In this document: positions 38,178-50,500 of the stretch, piece after piece
Layout: every line of letters starts with the position of its first letter
Numbering within the stretch: the stretch's first letter is position 1
Assembly: GCA_030323885.1 (NCBI GenBank)
Contig: CM059186.1
Coordinates: 171,973,230 to 172,037,229, forward strand
Direction of reading: 5' to 3'
DNA: 64,000 nt
DNA from: Branchipolynoe longqiensis
Taxonomy: Eukaryota > Annelida > Polychaeta > Phyllodocida > Polynoidae
Notes under the pieces: generated by a model
What the model saw: the letters and a program-made list of their open reading frames with translations, nothing else
Told to the model about the DNA's origin: nothing
Database searches by the model: none
Made by a program: the position numbers and the translations under genes

Positions 38178-39292
38178 TAGTGTCAGAAGTCCTCCTCCCC
38201 ATGACCCATGAGGCATCCGCCCCGCGCCAAAGTCACGCAAACCATGACACTTTCCAATTAAGAATTAACCACTTTTGACATATAGGAGCATGATAATATT
38301 TGGTATATAGTCAGGAAAGACATTAATAATTGCGTCTATATGTTTTTTATTTACGTCCAAAGTGATTTTGAACCGATTCGAGCAACGCAGAGGTGAGCCT
38401 GTCACTATAGTGTCAGAAGTCCTCCTCCCCATGAGGCATGCGCCCCGCGCCAAAGTCACGCAAACCATGACACTTTCCAATTAAAAATTAACCACTTTCA
38501 ACATATAGGAGTATATTGGGAATATTTGGTATATAGTGAGAAAAGACATTAATAATTGCGTCTATATGTTTTTTATTTACGTCCAAAGTGATTTTGAACC
38601 GATTTGAGCATGCAAAAAGTAGGGCAAATGTTTGAAAGCGTGTCACAAACGAACTAAGCAACAGAAATGCAAAATTCGAAAACAAGGACATCCGGAGAGG
38701 TTTCCTTAACTATGACATCATCGGGATTCCCCGCTACCACCTTTCGTTAGCCAATGAGAAGCGATTTTGGTCGAGTTGTCCAGACCCATTCGCACATTCT
38801 CGATCACAGCGATCGGGGACGACACGGCGGCGACGCATCGCGGGGATGTCAACATACCTACTTGTAGTGGCCGAGTCGGTAGATACAATTGATCAGCTAA
38901 AATTTCAAAACACAACAAACCGTATACATTTAAGCTCTTTCAACAGATCTTGCTGAGACAAACTCAAATCTCTTTTAATTTTGAAAATATTAAGGGGAGA
39001 AAGTTATGGCATTTCTAATGTCTAGCTATGTGAGCTTTTTTTTAAAGAATGCAGTTGATCTCAATGCCACAATGGAACATATAGTATACCAATCGAAAAA
39101 TTTTGTAGAGTAAACATGGTAGTCATATAATCTTTCTAATGTATATATAAAGAAAGTTACATCGATTTGAACTTGAAAAATATGCCTAATTATGGGCCCT
39201 TTATTGTATAGTAAACCAACCAAAAGTTGTGACCCAAAATCAGCAGGACATAAGCGATGCCGAGGCGTGAATGCCAAGTAGCAAATGGCAGA

Positions 39293-39712
39293 GTAGATAA
39301 AAGATTCACCCGGTACTTGTAGTACACGGGTGAAGATCAGCCTTATATAAAAACGGTCGAAAAGTCGGGCTAATGAAATGAGTCCTTATGAGAGCATAAT
39401 TTCTCAATCTAAGAAGCAATATTTATTCTTTGTATATGTCTTCATGTTTACCCACTACGTTTGAGTTGGAAAATATAATAAAACATATACTTTAATGCAA
39501 TTTAAAAGTGAAATCGACGGCGTTCTCTGGCCGCCATCTTGTCTTTTTGCATTTTCGTCCATATCACCAACTCTGTGCCTATATGAGTAGCCATTTGATA
39601 CTGGAGCCACAGTTTCTAGTTCATGTTCCATACTAAACCTATTTTCGCCCGTTTTTACACTACGTTGTCCTTCACCCGTGTACTACAAGTATCGGGTGAA
39701 TCTTCTATCTAA
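39293..39712. repeat. M2 MITE copy, reversed
   Basis: The ends are TAGATAAAAGATTCACCCGG and TATCGGGTGAATCTTCTATC. The interior reads GCCGCCATCTTGTCTTTTTG, the reverse of the YY1-like motif. Confidence 0.88.
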
Positions 39713-40464
39713 TGGCAGAGGTGAGAGTGCCAGCAAATGTTAAAGTGCTCTGGATCAAATATGTCCTTAAACTTCAACTTTCAACTATCAAACTTAAACT
39801 ATCAAACTTCCTTAAAATTTCACATGTAGAAAACTAATGAAGGAACAAAATGTCATAGTTTGATGAGATAATTTAATCTCCTTTGGGTGATTTGATGAAG
39901 ATTTTGTGGAGAAAAGTAGAACTTGAAATTCAACTATCAACTTTTGAAACTGATACTGGTCCAATTGAAACAATTAAAAAACGAAGATGTAAAGAAATAT
40001 GTGCTCTATGTTAGTAAAACAAGAGCTAAATTGTAGCTAGAAAACCCTCCTTTTGTTGAACTGAAAGATGAAGCCTACCGCAAAGCAGCTCCACAGCGCT
40101 GAATGAGACTAGCATTACTGTCGCTGCCAAACTGCTTTGCGGTGATCGGCCTTATTCACACATAGCTATAATGTCGGTTTAATTGTTAAATTTAGTCTGG
40201 ATTCACCATTATAATAAACTGACCATTGCCACATTATCACAGCTTTCTATGCTCTAAGTATTTTGATTTTGGTATTTTAATGTATATTTTCGGTGAGAGT
40301 AATTCATGTTCTTTCCAGTGATATAACATTTATGAAAATATTCCAATGCAAAAGTACTTTAATCAAGGGCGCAATGGTGAAAATGTAGGAACATTTTGCT
40401 ATAGACATGGTGACCGACGCACCCCTACCGGTATCTGACATACCTATCTACGCCTACAGAATCA
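39713..40464. other. Non-coding stretch, nothing recognised
   Basis: AT-rich with short internal repeats such as CAACTATCAAACTT. No exon is supported. Confidence 0.4.
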
Positions 40465-40908
40465 ATAGAGGGGGTGTAATGATGTCACGAGACAACTTCC
40501 GGTGGCCATATTGGATTACATATGAAAGGCTTGCAACTGTTTACATTGTGTTTATTTACTGATTTGTTGGTTTATTTCACACTGTTTTGAGCAGTTTGGC
40601 CTAAAAAGTTTGAGGAAAAGGGTTTTTTGAAAGGGAAGTATATTTTTAATCATGTAGCCTCACATCGTTGCTGAAGTGCAGTATGTTGACACATTGGATA
40701 CTCTGTCAAAGAATTAGAAAAGTTTGGGCAGTACCTGCTAGGTGGTGTCACATACTTCGGCGGCTGCCGACTAGGTAGGCCCAGTAGGTAGGCCCATTAG
40801 TGTTCTTGGTATAAGACAGGGGGTGCCATAGGTGGTAATAAGTGTAATCCAAGATGGCTGACCACTGAGTGTTGACGTCATGTGCACTCCCTCTATAGAG
40901 CGCAGACG
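40465..40908. repeat. M9 MITE
   Basis: ATAGAGGGGGTGTAATGATG...ATATTGGATTACA faces TGTAATCCAAGATGG...CACTCCCTCTAT. The imperfect TIR is about 55 bp and contains a CCAAGATGGC motif. Confidence 0.82.
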
Positions 40909-41556
40909 CAGACCTCCCAGTTGGTGCGGCTGGTCGTGAGTTCCATTCCCGGTCGAGTCAAACCAATGACATACAAAATTGATACTTGTTGCTTCTTAGC
41001 CAGGCGCTTGGCATTGGACGTATTTGACTGGGCCTTTCCATGCGAATATCAAAATAATTCTTTACAAATTCCTATTCGACTGGGACTGGAAGTGGGTTTC
41101 TATAAGTATGATTCAAATGTGTCTTGTGGCTCCATTCACAAGGTCACGTGATGTGTTTCAACATGGCTGATATGGAAAGGTTGAAAGATTCAGTAGCTTC
41201 AGCCAATCAAAACTGTTCTTTTCGATTTATGGGGGCAGCCATTTGCAATGGAAATGAACAGCTCTGATTGGCTGAAACCACTGAGGTCATTTGACTGGTC
41301 CTCTTTACATTCAAAAACCAAGTTCACTGCACAGGTGGGTGGAGCCTAAATTTTGCTGACGGAAAGGACCCAGTCGAATACTGGATAATGTGACTGAGTG
41401 AGATATCAGGTCATGGACATGGTAGGCCTACTGGTGGCCTGGTCTCAGCATCCAATGTTACTATAAAGTCGCCATAAGAGTGCACTGTCATAGGTTGGTA
41501 TCCATCCTGATATGACTTTGGATGTTGCAAGGATGTAAAACTCCACACCAACCAAC
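40909..41556 (+). repeat. SINE-A copy interrupted by M10
   Basis: The head runs to CAGGCGCTTGGCATTGG near 41015 and the tail resumes at GGATAATGTGACTGAG after 41384. Confidence 0.85.
41020..41381. repeat. M10 MITE nested in SINE-A
   Basis: The TIRs are GTATTTGACTGGGCCTTTCC and GGAAAGGACCCAGTCGAATAC reversed (about 20 bp with two mismatches). Confidence 0.82.
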
Positions 41557-41713
41557 CATTTCTAATGTATCGCTTTACTAAAACTTAGAAGTTTAAAGCG
41601 GTACACTACAAATGGATAAGATGTTAGCCTTTAGGCTTTAACTCAAATTACTCTCTTGAGATTGGCAAATTAGCCTTGGTGTCATTTGTTACTAGTACTA
41701 GTAGTAGTAATGG

Positions 41714-42212
41714 TGCCGTCACATTACGACGTTTCTCGCCAACGCGCATCGACGTGTGTCACTTTTTGGCGAAACGTCGGGAGACGTCTGGAAGCGTTAG
41801 GCGCGCGTTGGTAATCGTTGATGGACGGCGACGCGCGTCAGGTTATCAGCGAAGTTTTGTGCTTGCACAAAACTTTTGACGTGCGACAACGCGCAGGTGC
41901 CAATATTATGGCGACGTCAGAAGCACGTCGACATCGCTGGAATAACATTATGCGAATGCTAGGCAGATGACGCACGCGCGTGAGGGTCGTTCCCACATGT
42001 TGCGCCAAACTGTTGCTTTGTTGTTTTACGTCCTAGCAACATCGAAGGTCATATCAGGATGGTGCGCCAAACTTTTTTCTTCTTCTCACAACGTCAGCCG
42101 CACGCTACCAATACGTTGTGCTGACGCCCAAAAGTTTGATGTTTCTCGACGATTAAAAGTGATTTTCCGCGTTGGTGGCACGCCGGCGAAATACATCGTA
42201 GTGTGACAAGGC
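41714..42212. repeat. M11 MITE with embedded SINE-A piece
   Basis: The ends GCCGTCACATTACGACG and ATCGTAGTGTGACAAGGC are inverted. The interior is rich in CG-containing words (ACGTCG, CGCGCG). A SINE-A tail fragment sits at 42008-42062. Confidence 0.75.
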
Positions 42213-42527
42213 TATTACAGTAGCAGTACTGCCGCTACACCTATTCGACCTATACTGGAAATTGTCACCAGTTCCTCACACAATCAGAATAAATCAACTA
42301 GTCTAAACACTTTAATCATAATCCCTCCATAATGTTCATAATGGTAACAAATGAATGCCCCAAACTGCAAAAGAAACCATCTACACAGTTTGTTATGAAA
42401 TTAGTACGGGTCAGTAGATGATTATTCACTCCCCTAAAGGTGAATTACAACTTTGTGCAAAAACTGCTTTGGTATGACTATGAATTACTTATGAACGAGC
42501 GGTGAGGTGCTATTTATCTATATTGGC

Positions 42528-42690
42528 ATCAGGGATGAAAGATCTCTGTGATTTCTAACAATGCTAATCCTTTGTTGGGGTGGGGGTGGGGGTGGGGGTG
42601 GGGGGACTGCGTTTTCACAGAAATTCAATGGCGGTGTAGTAATCTCGGCTTGGTTTCCGCGTTTTTTGTCAGATGCCACTTTCATGAACT
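42528..42690. repeat. M3 MITE copy, short
   Basis: CAGGGATGAAAGATCTCTG and GTTTCCGCGTTTTTTG...CCACTTTCATGAA. A (GGGGGT)n tract lies at 42577-42606. Confidence 0.75.
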
Positions 42691-42704
42691 GGGATTGAAT
42701 TTAA

Positions 42705-42865
42705 AAAAACTAAGATGATGGCCACTGGATGTTCTAGATTCAAATTTTAAAGTCTATTAAGCTCCATGATTTCATAAACAAAAGGACTCCAAAAGTAGAT
42801 AAGTATGTGAACAATATATTTAGTTGTTTAGATTGGGAAATGATGTGGATAAATATAGTATATCA
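42705..42865. repeat. M2-related relic
   Basis: GATGATGGCCACTGGATG, TTAAAGTCTATTAAG and AACAATATATTTAG resemble 54595-54765 and the M2 interior. Confidence 0.55.
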
Positions 42866-42992
42866 ACACTTTTTCTAAATAGGGTTGTTTATCACTCCTA
42901 TTCTCTAGACTGCTGCAGGAGGGACGAAGGTGGGTAGGGAATTGTCGGGATAACATAGAACTAATGTATTCAATAATATTGTAATCTGAATA

Positions 42993-43210
42993 GCCAGACA
43001 GGATGACCGAATGAGTTGAGCGCCCGCTTCTCATTTTGGTAGGTCATGGGGTTTGCGTCCTCCTTGGCTAAGTGAAACCAATGACTTTAACAAATTTATT
43101 CTTTTCGCTACCGAGCCTAGTGTTTGGCATTACTAGGACAGGGCAAGGAGCAGTGGAATTAGGACGACCAATTGTCTGTGATTGAAATTTCCCCTGCTTA
43201 ATCAACAGAT
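42993..43210 (+). repeat. SINE-A short-tail subfamily copy
   Basis: Head GGATGACCGAATGAGTTGAG, middle GTGTTTGGCATTACTAGGAC, and tail CCTGCTTAATCAACAGATG. Confidence 0.82.
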
Positions 43211-43216
43211 GTAATA

Positions 43217-44302
43217 TATGAGACTGTCTCAAAAGGTGCTAAGCAATATGGGACAAAACTTTGTCCATAGTAACGATCAACACACTATCTACTTATGCAT
43301 TTGCTCAGGGTAAACTGATTTGTTTTTTTACACGGTGTTTCATAATCCCAATAGAATACATATTGATTTGAAGCAAATGTCCTTGTGTTTTCAGTGTAAC
43401 TGTTTCTGTGCTTTTTTGTGTCAATCATTACTATTGACGGTGATGAAAATGGGAAATACTGTGCCTAGAGCGGGACTCGAACCCACATCTCTTTGCATTC
43501 CGGGCCAGTGTGCTAACCATTACACCACCTAGGCTCCCTGATATCAATACACTCCCCACGCCTACCTGTCTATGTGGTTACTTGCCTGAGAGGTCAGTGC
43601 AGACCACTACACTCGTCCCCCTGGAATTGTAAGTCTTGTAATGCTTACAATTACATACATACAGGCAATGCACTAACGCATACATACACAGGGTAGGTTC
43701 AACAACCATACAGCGCAAAGCTTGTACAGGATCCTGATCACGGCAACCAGTGTCGTGGGGGTGATGAAAATGGGAAATACTGCGCCTAGAGCGGGACTCG
43801 AACCCACATCTCTTTGCATTCCGGGCCAGTGTGCTAACCATTACACCACCTAGGCTCCCTGATATCAACACACTCCCCATGCCTACCTGTCTATGTGGTT
43901 ACTTGCCTGAGAGGTCAGTGCAGACCACTACACTCGTCCCCCTGGAATTGTAAGTCTTGTAATGCTTACAATTACATACATACAGGCAATGCACTAACAC
44001 ATACATACACAGGGTAGGTTCAACAACCATACAGCGCAAAGCTTGTACAGGATCCTGGTCACGGCACCAGTGTCATGGGGGTGATGAAAATGGGAAATAC
44101 TGTGCCTAGAGCGGGACTCGAACCCACATCTCTTTGCATTCCGGGCCAGTGTGCTAACCATTACACCACCTAGGCTCCCTGATATCAATACACTCCCCAC
44201 GCCTACCTGTCTATGTGGTTACTTGCCTGAGAGGTCAGTGCAGACCACTACACTATGGACAAAAAAACCAAGAGTTAGCACCTTTTGAGACAGGCTCATA
44301 TA
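43217..44302. repeat. TIR-bounded element carrying a tandem SINE-B array
   Basis: The ends GAGACTGTCTCAAAAGGTGC and GCACCTTTTGAGACAGGCTC are inverted, with TATA on both flanks. Inside, SINE-B units of about 320 bp repeat at 43440-43755, 43756-44075 and 44076-44255. Confidence 0.82.
43440..44255 (-). repeat. SINE-B tandem array, about 2.5 units
   Basis: Each unit holds GAGCGGGACTCGAACCCACA (box B reversed), CTACCTGTCTATGTGGTTAC and GGGGGTGATGAAAATGGGAA. Units are nearly identical, differing at a handful of sites. Confidence 0.92.
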
Positions 44303-44454
44303 CACATATCAGATGCAGGTGTTAGCATGCTATATGTATAATTGCAGTAGTTAGCTGATATGTTGTGTTCTATAATCTCTGTTTCATATTATATTCAAGG
44401 AACTCTATCAAGAAAACTAAGCCCAACTCGAATTTGTCCACCAAACTCGCAGCT

Positions 44455-44515
44455 ATGGAAGATGAAGCTTTAATGCGAGCTCACTGTAAAGTGGTCCGTT
44501 TTCTCATGGAATCAG
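44455..44515 (+). CDS. CCNQ: CCNQ exon 1 (coding part)
   Basis: The exon begins at ATG 44455 in the context GCTATGG and ends ATCAG before GTAAAC. The frame is open upstream back to a TTCAAG-like acceptor near 44399. A 5' UTR intron or an earlier start is therefore possible, but no conserved residues lie upstream. Confidence 0.85.
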
Positions 44516-47500
44516 GTAAACAAAGCATTTTCTTGATTGTATTACATAATTCAATCTGGTGTATATCATCGATTATATAGGCTATAAATTATGATATGAT
44601 AGAATATTTTTATGTTCTTTGGTGAATAGATGTTTATTCTTCATAATAATACATTTGTTAGTGCCGAGGCACTGGTGTTCCGGCCATATCGTTGTTAAGT
44701 CATTTAGCTATTTACACAAAGCCTATGGTTAATGCAATGTAGATATCTTTATTCTAATTAGAATTTAAATAAACTAGTTTATTGTGCATGTTTTGTATTT
44801 CCATTCAGCAGAATACAAATTGAAATCTTTATAACACAATCACCACAGCATGTTGTAAATTTGGATAATTTAAAACAATGGACGAAAGATATTCACATTT
44901 TCGAGAAAAATATTCAGCTGCTCAGAGGTTTCGTATTCGCTACCAAATGTTTAAAAAAAGATATACCGTAAGTTACATTTCCAAGTTTATGTTTTATTGT
45001 TGTTGTCAAAGTGACTTTCCATCCCTGGTTTATGACCTATTATAGTTTATATCCATATTTTGTCATCAGGAGAGAAACTAAATATGAAGACGGTAACCCT
45101 GGCTTCAGCGGCACATATCTACCACCAATTTTTCAGCAGAGTGAAATTACAGGATTATGATCCATATGTAAGTTCATACTGTCTTTGAATGCACAAGTTT
45201 TCACCTTTGCATATTCAGGCACATTATCTATTCTGCTATAGCTGCAATAAATATATCCCTTTTCCCCCAAGTGAAACTTAATCACAATCTCTTTACAGTA
45301 CATATTTTAAAGAACAGACGCTGAGGGCAAATTGGTAAGAGCACTGGTTTACAGCGCGGAAGGTCAGGGGTTCGAAAACCGGGTCAAGTCAAATCAATAA
45401 CTTACAAAATTTATATTTGTGGCCACCTAGCCTGGCGCTTGGCATTACTAGGACATGGCAAGGACTGGTAAGTGTGGTAATTGGTCATGGTGCCAAGTGT
45501 CAGTGGCCTGGTCTACCAGTGGGGCAGCACTACGAAAATTGCCATGAGTGCGCACTGTCACAAGTTGGTGCCCGTCCTGACCTATGATATTACTATATGA
45601 CCTAATACTATATGACCTATGATGTTACCATATGACCTAATACTATATGACCTAAGATGCTACTGGGGTGTAAAATTCCAACAGACAACATGTTACGCTA
45701 TATAGATATTGTCCAAAGTACTTTTTAATTTAGTTCTACAATTTTTACGCAGATAGATATTGCGTATTAACTAATTGAATACCTAAGAGTCGTCACCATA
45801 GCTATATACAGACATGAATGATCTCTGCGTCTTCGCAAATTTCCGCGATGTTTGATATTCACCAATTAAAATGCCAAATATATGACCGCAATTGGTTAGT
45901 CCAAATCCTGTTCTTATATGACCTAACATGTTGCTAGAACATAAAACCCAAACAAGAAGTTTGGCATGGCCGATAATAGTTAATACAGTCACAATAAGGA
46001 CAGTTGGAACCTGACTCCTGGTATTTTTTCTGTGATTCCCTGACAGTGCTAATCCAATAGGGGAACATCCACATTTTCACACAAATTCACTGTTGGTTTT
46101 GCCAGAACCCGCTAGGTGGTGTCAAGGTCTCAGTCTAATTTCCACAAATTTTGCCAGAGACCCATACAGGAATGAAAGTGTGTAGTGTATATAATATTTA
46201 CATACAGTGTATGTAAATATTCATATTTGTGTAAGTATTTTTATATGTAACAAATTCTGGTGGTTTGTTTTCCAGCTTATTGGCACGTCCTCCATTTATC
46301 TGGCGGGCAAAGTAGAGGAGGACCATCTTCGCCTCCGTGACGTCATCAACGTGTGTCATAGGTAGATCTGTCCTTCAATATATAACAGGTCATTGAAAAC
46401 CTGGAAAGTCATGGAATTTGATGATTCAGGAATTTGTCTTAAATATCCTTGAAAATACTTAAATGGGAAATCCGAACTATATATTTTTTTAAAGCCTATA
46501 TTATATTTTAATCATAAATAGCTGGAGTGTTATCAAAATGCTGTCTGTCTCCTTGAAAACGTTCTTGAATGTTCTTGAATCTGGTAGCCAACATTTTGTG
46601 TGAACCCTGGATACAGTGCAGTAAGTAGCGCATTCATTTACATAACAGGACGCTACACAAAGACAAGGCGCCCCTCGACATGGGTTCCGGCTACTGGGAC
46701 CTGCGGGACGCTGTGGTGCAGTGTGAGCTGTTCATTCTGAGGGTGCTCAGCTTTCAGGTCCTCTTCGTACACCCACACAACGTAAGCATCCAGGTGGTTT
46801 TAGCGGAATTACTAGAAAATAGGAGAATAATTCATTTGAAAACATTAGCATATAGCTATAGTCAAAACAATAAACTCCTAACAAAACCGCAAGGGGCTAC
46901 TAGAGCAAATTATGCGCCACTACCGAAGCAGACCAGAAGCCAAATATAAGCTCATGAGAGAAGCACGCTGGAAATGGCTGCCAAGGTGTGGAATGCCCAA
47001 ACGGTAAAGGAACGACAAATTCCTGACCTAAAAACTTGCAAAAAATATCTGTGCAAATTAGGCTAGGAAATCCCCCACTAAGCTGCACTGCAGAGGGGCA
47101 TGTGGTATGTCACGGCCCACCAGCGGGACGCCCAATGGAAGGTAACCATGCCAAGAGTAACCAGATAACACACCACACAGCTACATACAAGCCTATGATA
47201 TGTCAATAGGAGTAGGCTAGTCTAGTAATAAGAGTAGAACAAAATAAAATAAGAATATCCCAAAAAACTAACATAGGCTACTAACCATACCAACCAATTA
47301 TCTATCTGCTACTGAAATGCAGGCAATCAAATACCTTATCAGCAGCTACTGTATGGTAAGATAACACCAACACTACAACTGGCCAGCATTGAAAACAAGC
47401 CTGGGTACCCAGGCTTATATGCTATGGAGAGTATAAATACAGCCTCGATAAAAAAAAAAGGGAAAAAAACATCTCAGCCTCTCTAACCGACCACCTCCAC

Positions 47501-50500
47501 AGATCGACCACTCCCCTATATCGATGGCTTTATTTGGGTCCCAAATGATCGCCCATACAATACCATTGTATGGGCGATCTAATTCTAATTCCCTAAACTG
47601 ACCACGTCCCTAAATGGACCATTTAAAAGGAGTAAAATAAGGAGTAAGATCAAATTGAGTGAAATTAATTATGGAAAATGAATTCATGGTAAAAATTAGA
47701 TTTGTAACGAGTTGTGGATGGAATCGAAATGACTCTTGTTACCAAACACACCATCTCAAGCCGGTTGTAGGTGAGGACACCTCACCAAAATGTGACGCGC
47801 TGTCGGTCTATACTCACAGTGTTCACACCAAGATAGGGGACCCCCGTCAAATGGATGCTATTGAAGTAGTGTGCATAGACCTCTCAGACAAGGAGACATG
47901 TAGGCGTGGATAGGGTGATTGCATCAGGGAGCCCAGGTGGTGTAATGGTTAGCACACTAGCCCCGGAATGACAAAAAAGTGTGAGTTTGAAAACTGCTCT
48001 AGGCACAATATTTCCCATTTTCATCACCCCCCCCCCCCCCCATGACACTACTTTAATTATACTTATGGAAGCTTAAAAACACCGTGCATCACATTTTTGG
48101 TTTCCGCGTCACATTGTTAATGATTAAGCCTTTTTTTAGGAGGTGGGGTAACAGGTCAAATAGTTATAGTCACCTTTGTGTGTTAAGTATGTTAGCAATA
48201 CTACCTGTATTTAATCTATCCCACAAGATGTATCCGAAGTATGCTTGTAGGATTTTTTGCTGAAATGAGAATTTGCATATCCACACCATACATCTAGACA
48301 AACTTTATTTTCAAAAGTCTTGTAAGACAATCGTTTTTGCTTAACTGTAATCAATAAAATCTTGTTTCAATTTGTTGTGTGTTAAAGTGATGTTATGGAT
48401 GTGTGTTAAAATGATATTATGGATGGATGTTATACGGTTAATTTAAACATTTTTCTCAATTTGTATGAAATCAAAACGTGAAATGGTGTTATGGATGGAT
48501 GTTACATGGTTAATTTAAAAATCTTTCTCAATTTGTATGAGATCGAAATCAAAAAGTGAAACCTTCATAGCAACATTGGAATCTGCTAACTATTTTGAAC
48601 GTTTTCTGCTATTCTTTGTACGGTTTTCATTTTGGGTTTCCATGTCACAAAAGTGGTACGCAAACAATTTCTGAGCGGCCCATTTGCTTTCTCGTGGCAG
48701 TACATGCTGCACTACCTCAAGTCGCTGGTGGACTGGTTTGACCCACACACACTGAAGCAAGCCCTCATCGTACCAACAGCGTGGGCCATACTCAATGACA
48801 GTTACCATGGCAACACATGCCTCAAGTATGGCGCCGAGGCAATCGCTGTAGCCTGCATCTACCTGGCCATGGAGTCGCTGGGCGTCGAGGTGCCATACAA
48901 CAACGAGGCCAGGACGCCGTGGTGGGAGGTAAGGCGGGAAGTCGGTGTCGTCTGCTTTTTTTAAAGCTGCATAATCGGATAAAATCTTCAAAATTTTCAG
49001 GCCGGATATGATGGCAGAATCGGTTAGAGTGCCGGCTTCCTGTGTGGGCGGTCGGGAGTGAGAAACCCAGTCGAGTCAAACCAATGACTTACAAAATTGA
49101 TATTTGGCGCCTGGCGCTCGGCATTAGTAGGATAGGGCAACAACCAGTGGTCCTCAACTGGTTCATCAAAGGCTGTGGTATGGGCTGTCCTGTCTTTGAG
49201 AAAGTGCATATAAAAGACCCCTTGCTGCTTATCGGAAAGAGTAGTCTGTGGGGTGGGAGTGGGTTTCCTCCAAAGAAATATGTTTAGAATGACCATATGT
49301 TTGACATCCAAATAGCCGATGATAAAAATAAATGTGCGTCGTTAAATAAAACAAACTTTCCTTTTAATAGGGCAAGAACTGGTTAGGTCGGTATCAGGAT
49401 AATATGACTGGGTGGGAAATCGGGTCATGGTGCTGGGTGGCCTAGTCTTCCTCCCAGTGGGGTAGCACTATAAAGTCGCTATGAGCGTGCACTGTCACAA
49501 GTCAGGAGCCATCCTGATATGAGCTGTATGAGTTATGTTGCCAGGATTCAAAATCCCAACAAACAAGTGTCAGAGGGGGGGTGATGAAAATGGGAAATAT
49601 TGCGCCTAGAGCGGGACTCGAACCTACATCTCTGCATTCCGGGCCAGTGTGCTAACCATTACACCACCTAGGCTCCCTGATATCTATCACCACACTACCC
49701 ATGCCTACCTGTCTATGTGGTTACTTGCCTGAGAGGTCAGTGCAGACTACTACACTCGTCCCCCTGGAATTGTAAGTCTTTTAAATGGTAATTTAATGCT
49801 TACAATTACATACGTATAGGAAATGCACTTACACATGCATACACAGGGTAGGTTAAACAACCATACTGCGCGTAGCTTGTACAGGATCATGGTCACGGCA
49901 ACCAGTGTCATGGGGGTGATGAAAATGGGAAATATTGCGCCTAGAGCAGGACTCGAACCCACATATTTCTTTGCATTCTGGGCCAGTGTGCTAACCATTA
50001 CACCACCTATGCTCCCTGATATCAATACACTACCCATGCCTACCTGTCTATGTGGTTAGTTGCCTGAGAGGTCAGTGCAGACTACTACTCAAGCATCAAA
50101 TTTTCTAAACCAAAGCACTTAAAGTTGCATAGTCCGATGAAGCATCAACTTTTCAAAACCAAAACACTTACCTAGATTTGATTCTACATATTTATCTTAG
50201 ATACTGGTACATTTATTAAGCATTTGTTGCCACATAGAAGGGCATGGGGAGTCAATTTAATAGAACCTGTTATTGCATAACCCTCTGACATCAGAGTTTT
50301 GGCGTGCTTGCCAAAATTAATTTGGCATGTTGTCACATCAAATATCTCCAAAGTTAGCCATTTAAACTAAAAGTTACTTCAACCTAAAGTAAAGTAGCTT
50401 TTAATGATCAATTTAATGTATTTATCTCAGAAAATGACAGAAGCTCAAAGCCATCGGACTATGCAACTTTAAATTGATCCTTTTTGTTTTGTTTTTTCTT

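Larger units (their letters stand above)
36960..38610. repeat. Four R5 units of about 190 bp in tandem, split by M7
   Basis: Units start near 36978, 37168, 38195 and 38415. Each contains CGTCTATATGTTTTTTATTT. The insertion M7 lies between units two and three. Confidence 0.8.

Noticed and set aside
43464..43612. True tRNA genes suggested by box A and box B
   Set aside because: Each copy is part of a longer dispersed unit with the same flanks and no acceptor-stem closure or isolated tRNA length; these are SINEs.
48822..49079. Minus-strand ORF over CCNQ exon 5
   Set aside because: Antisense shadow; the plus strand carries the cyclin fold with matching splice sites.
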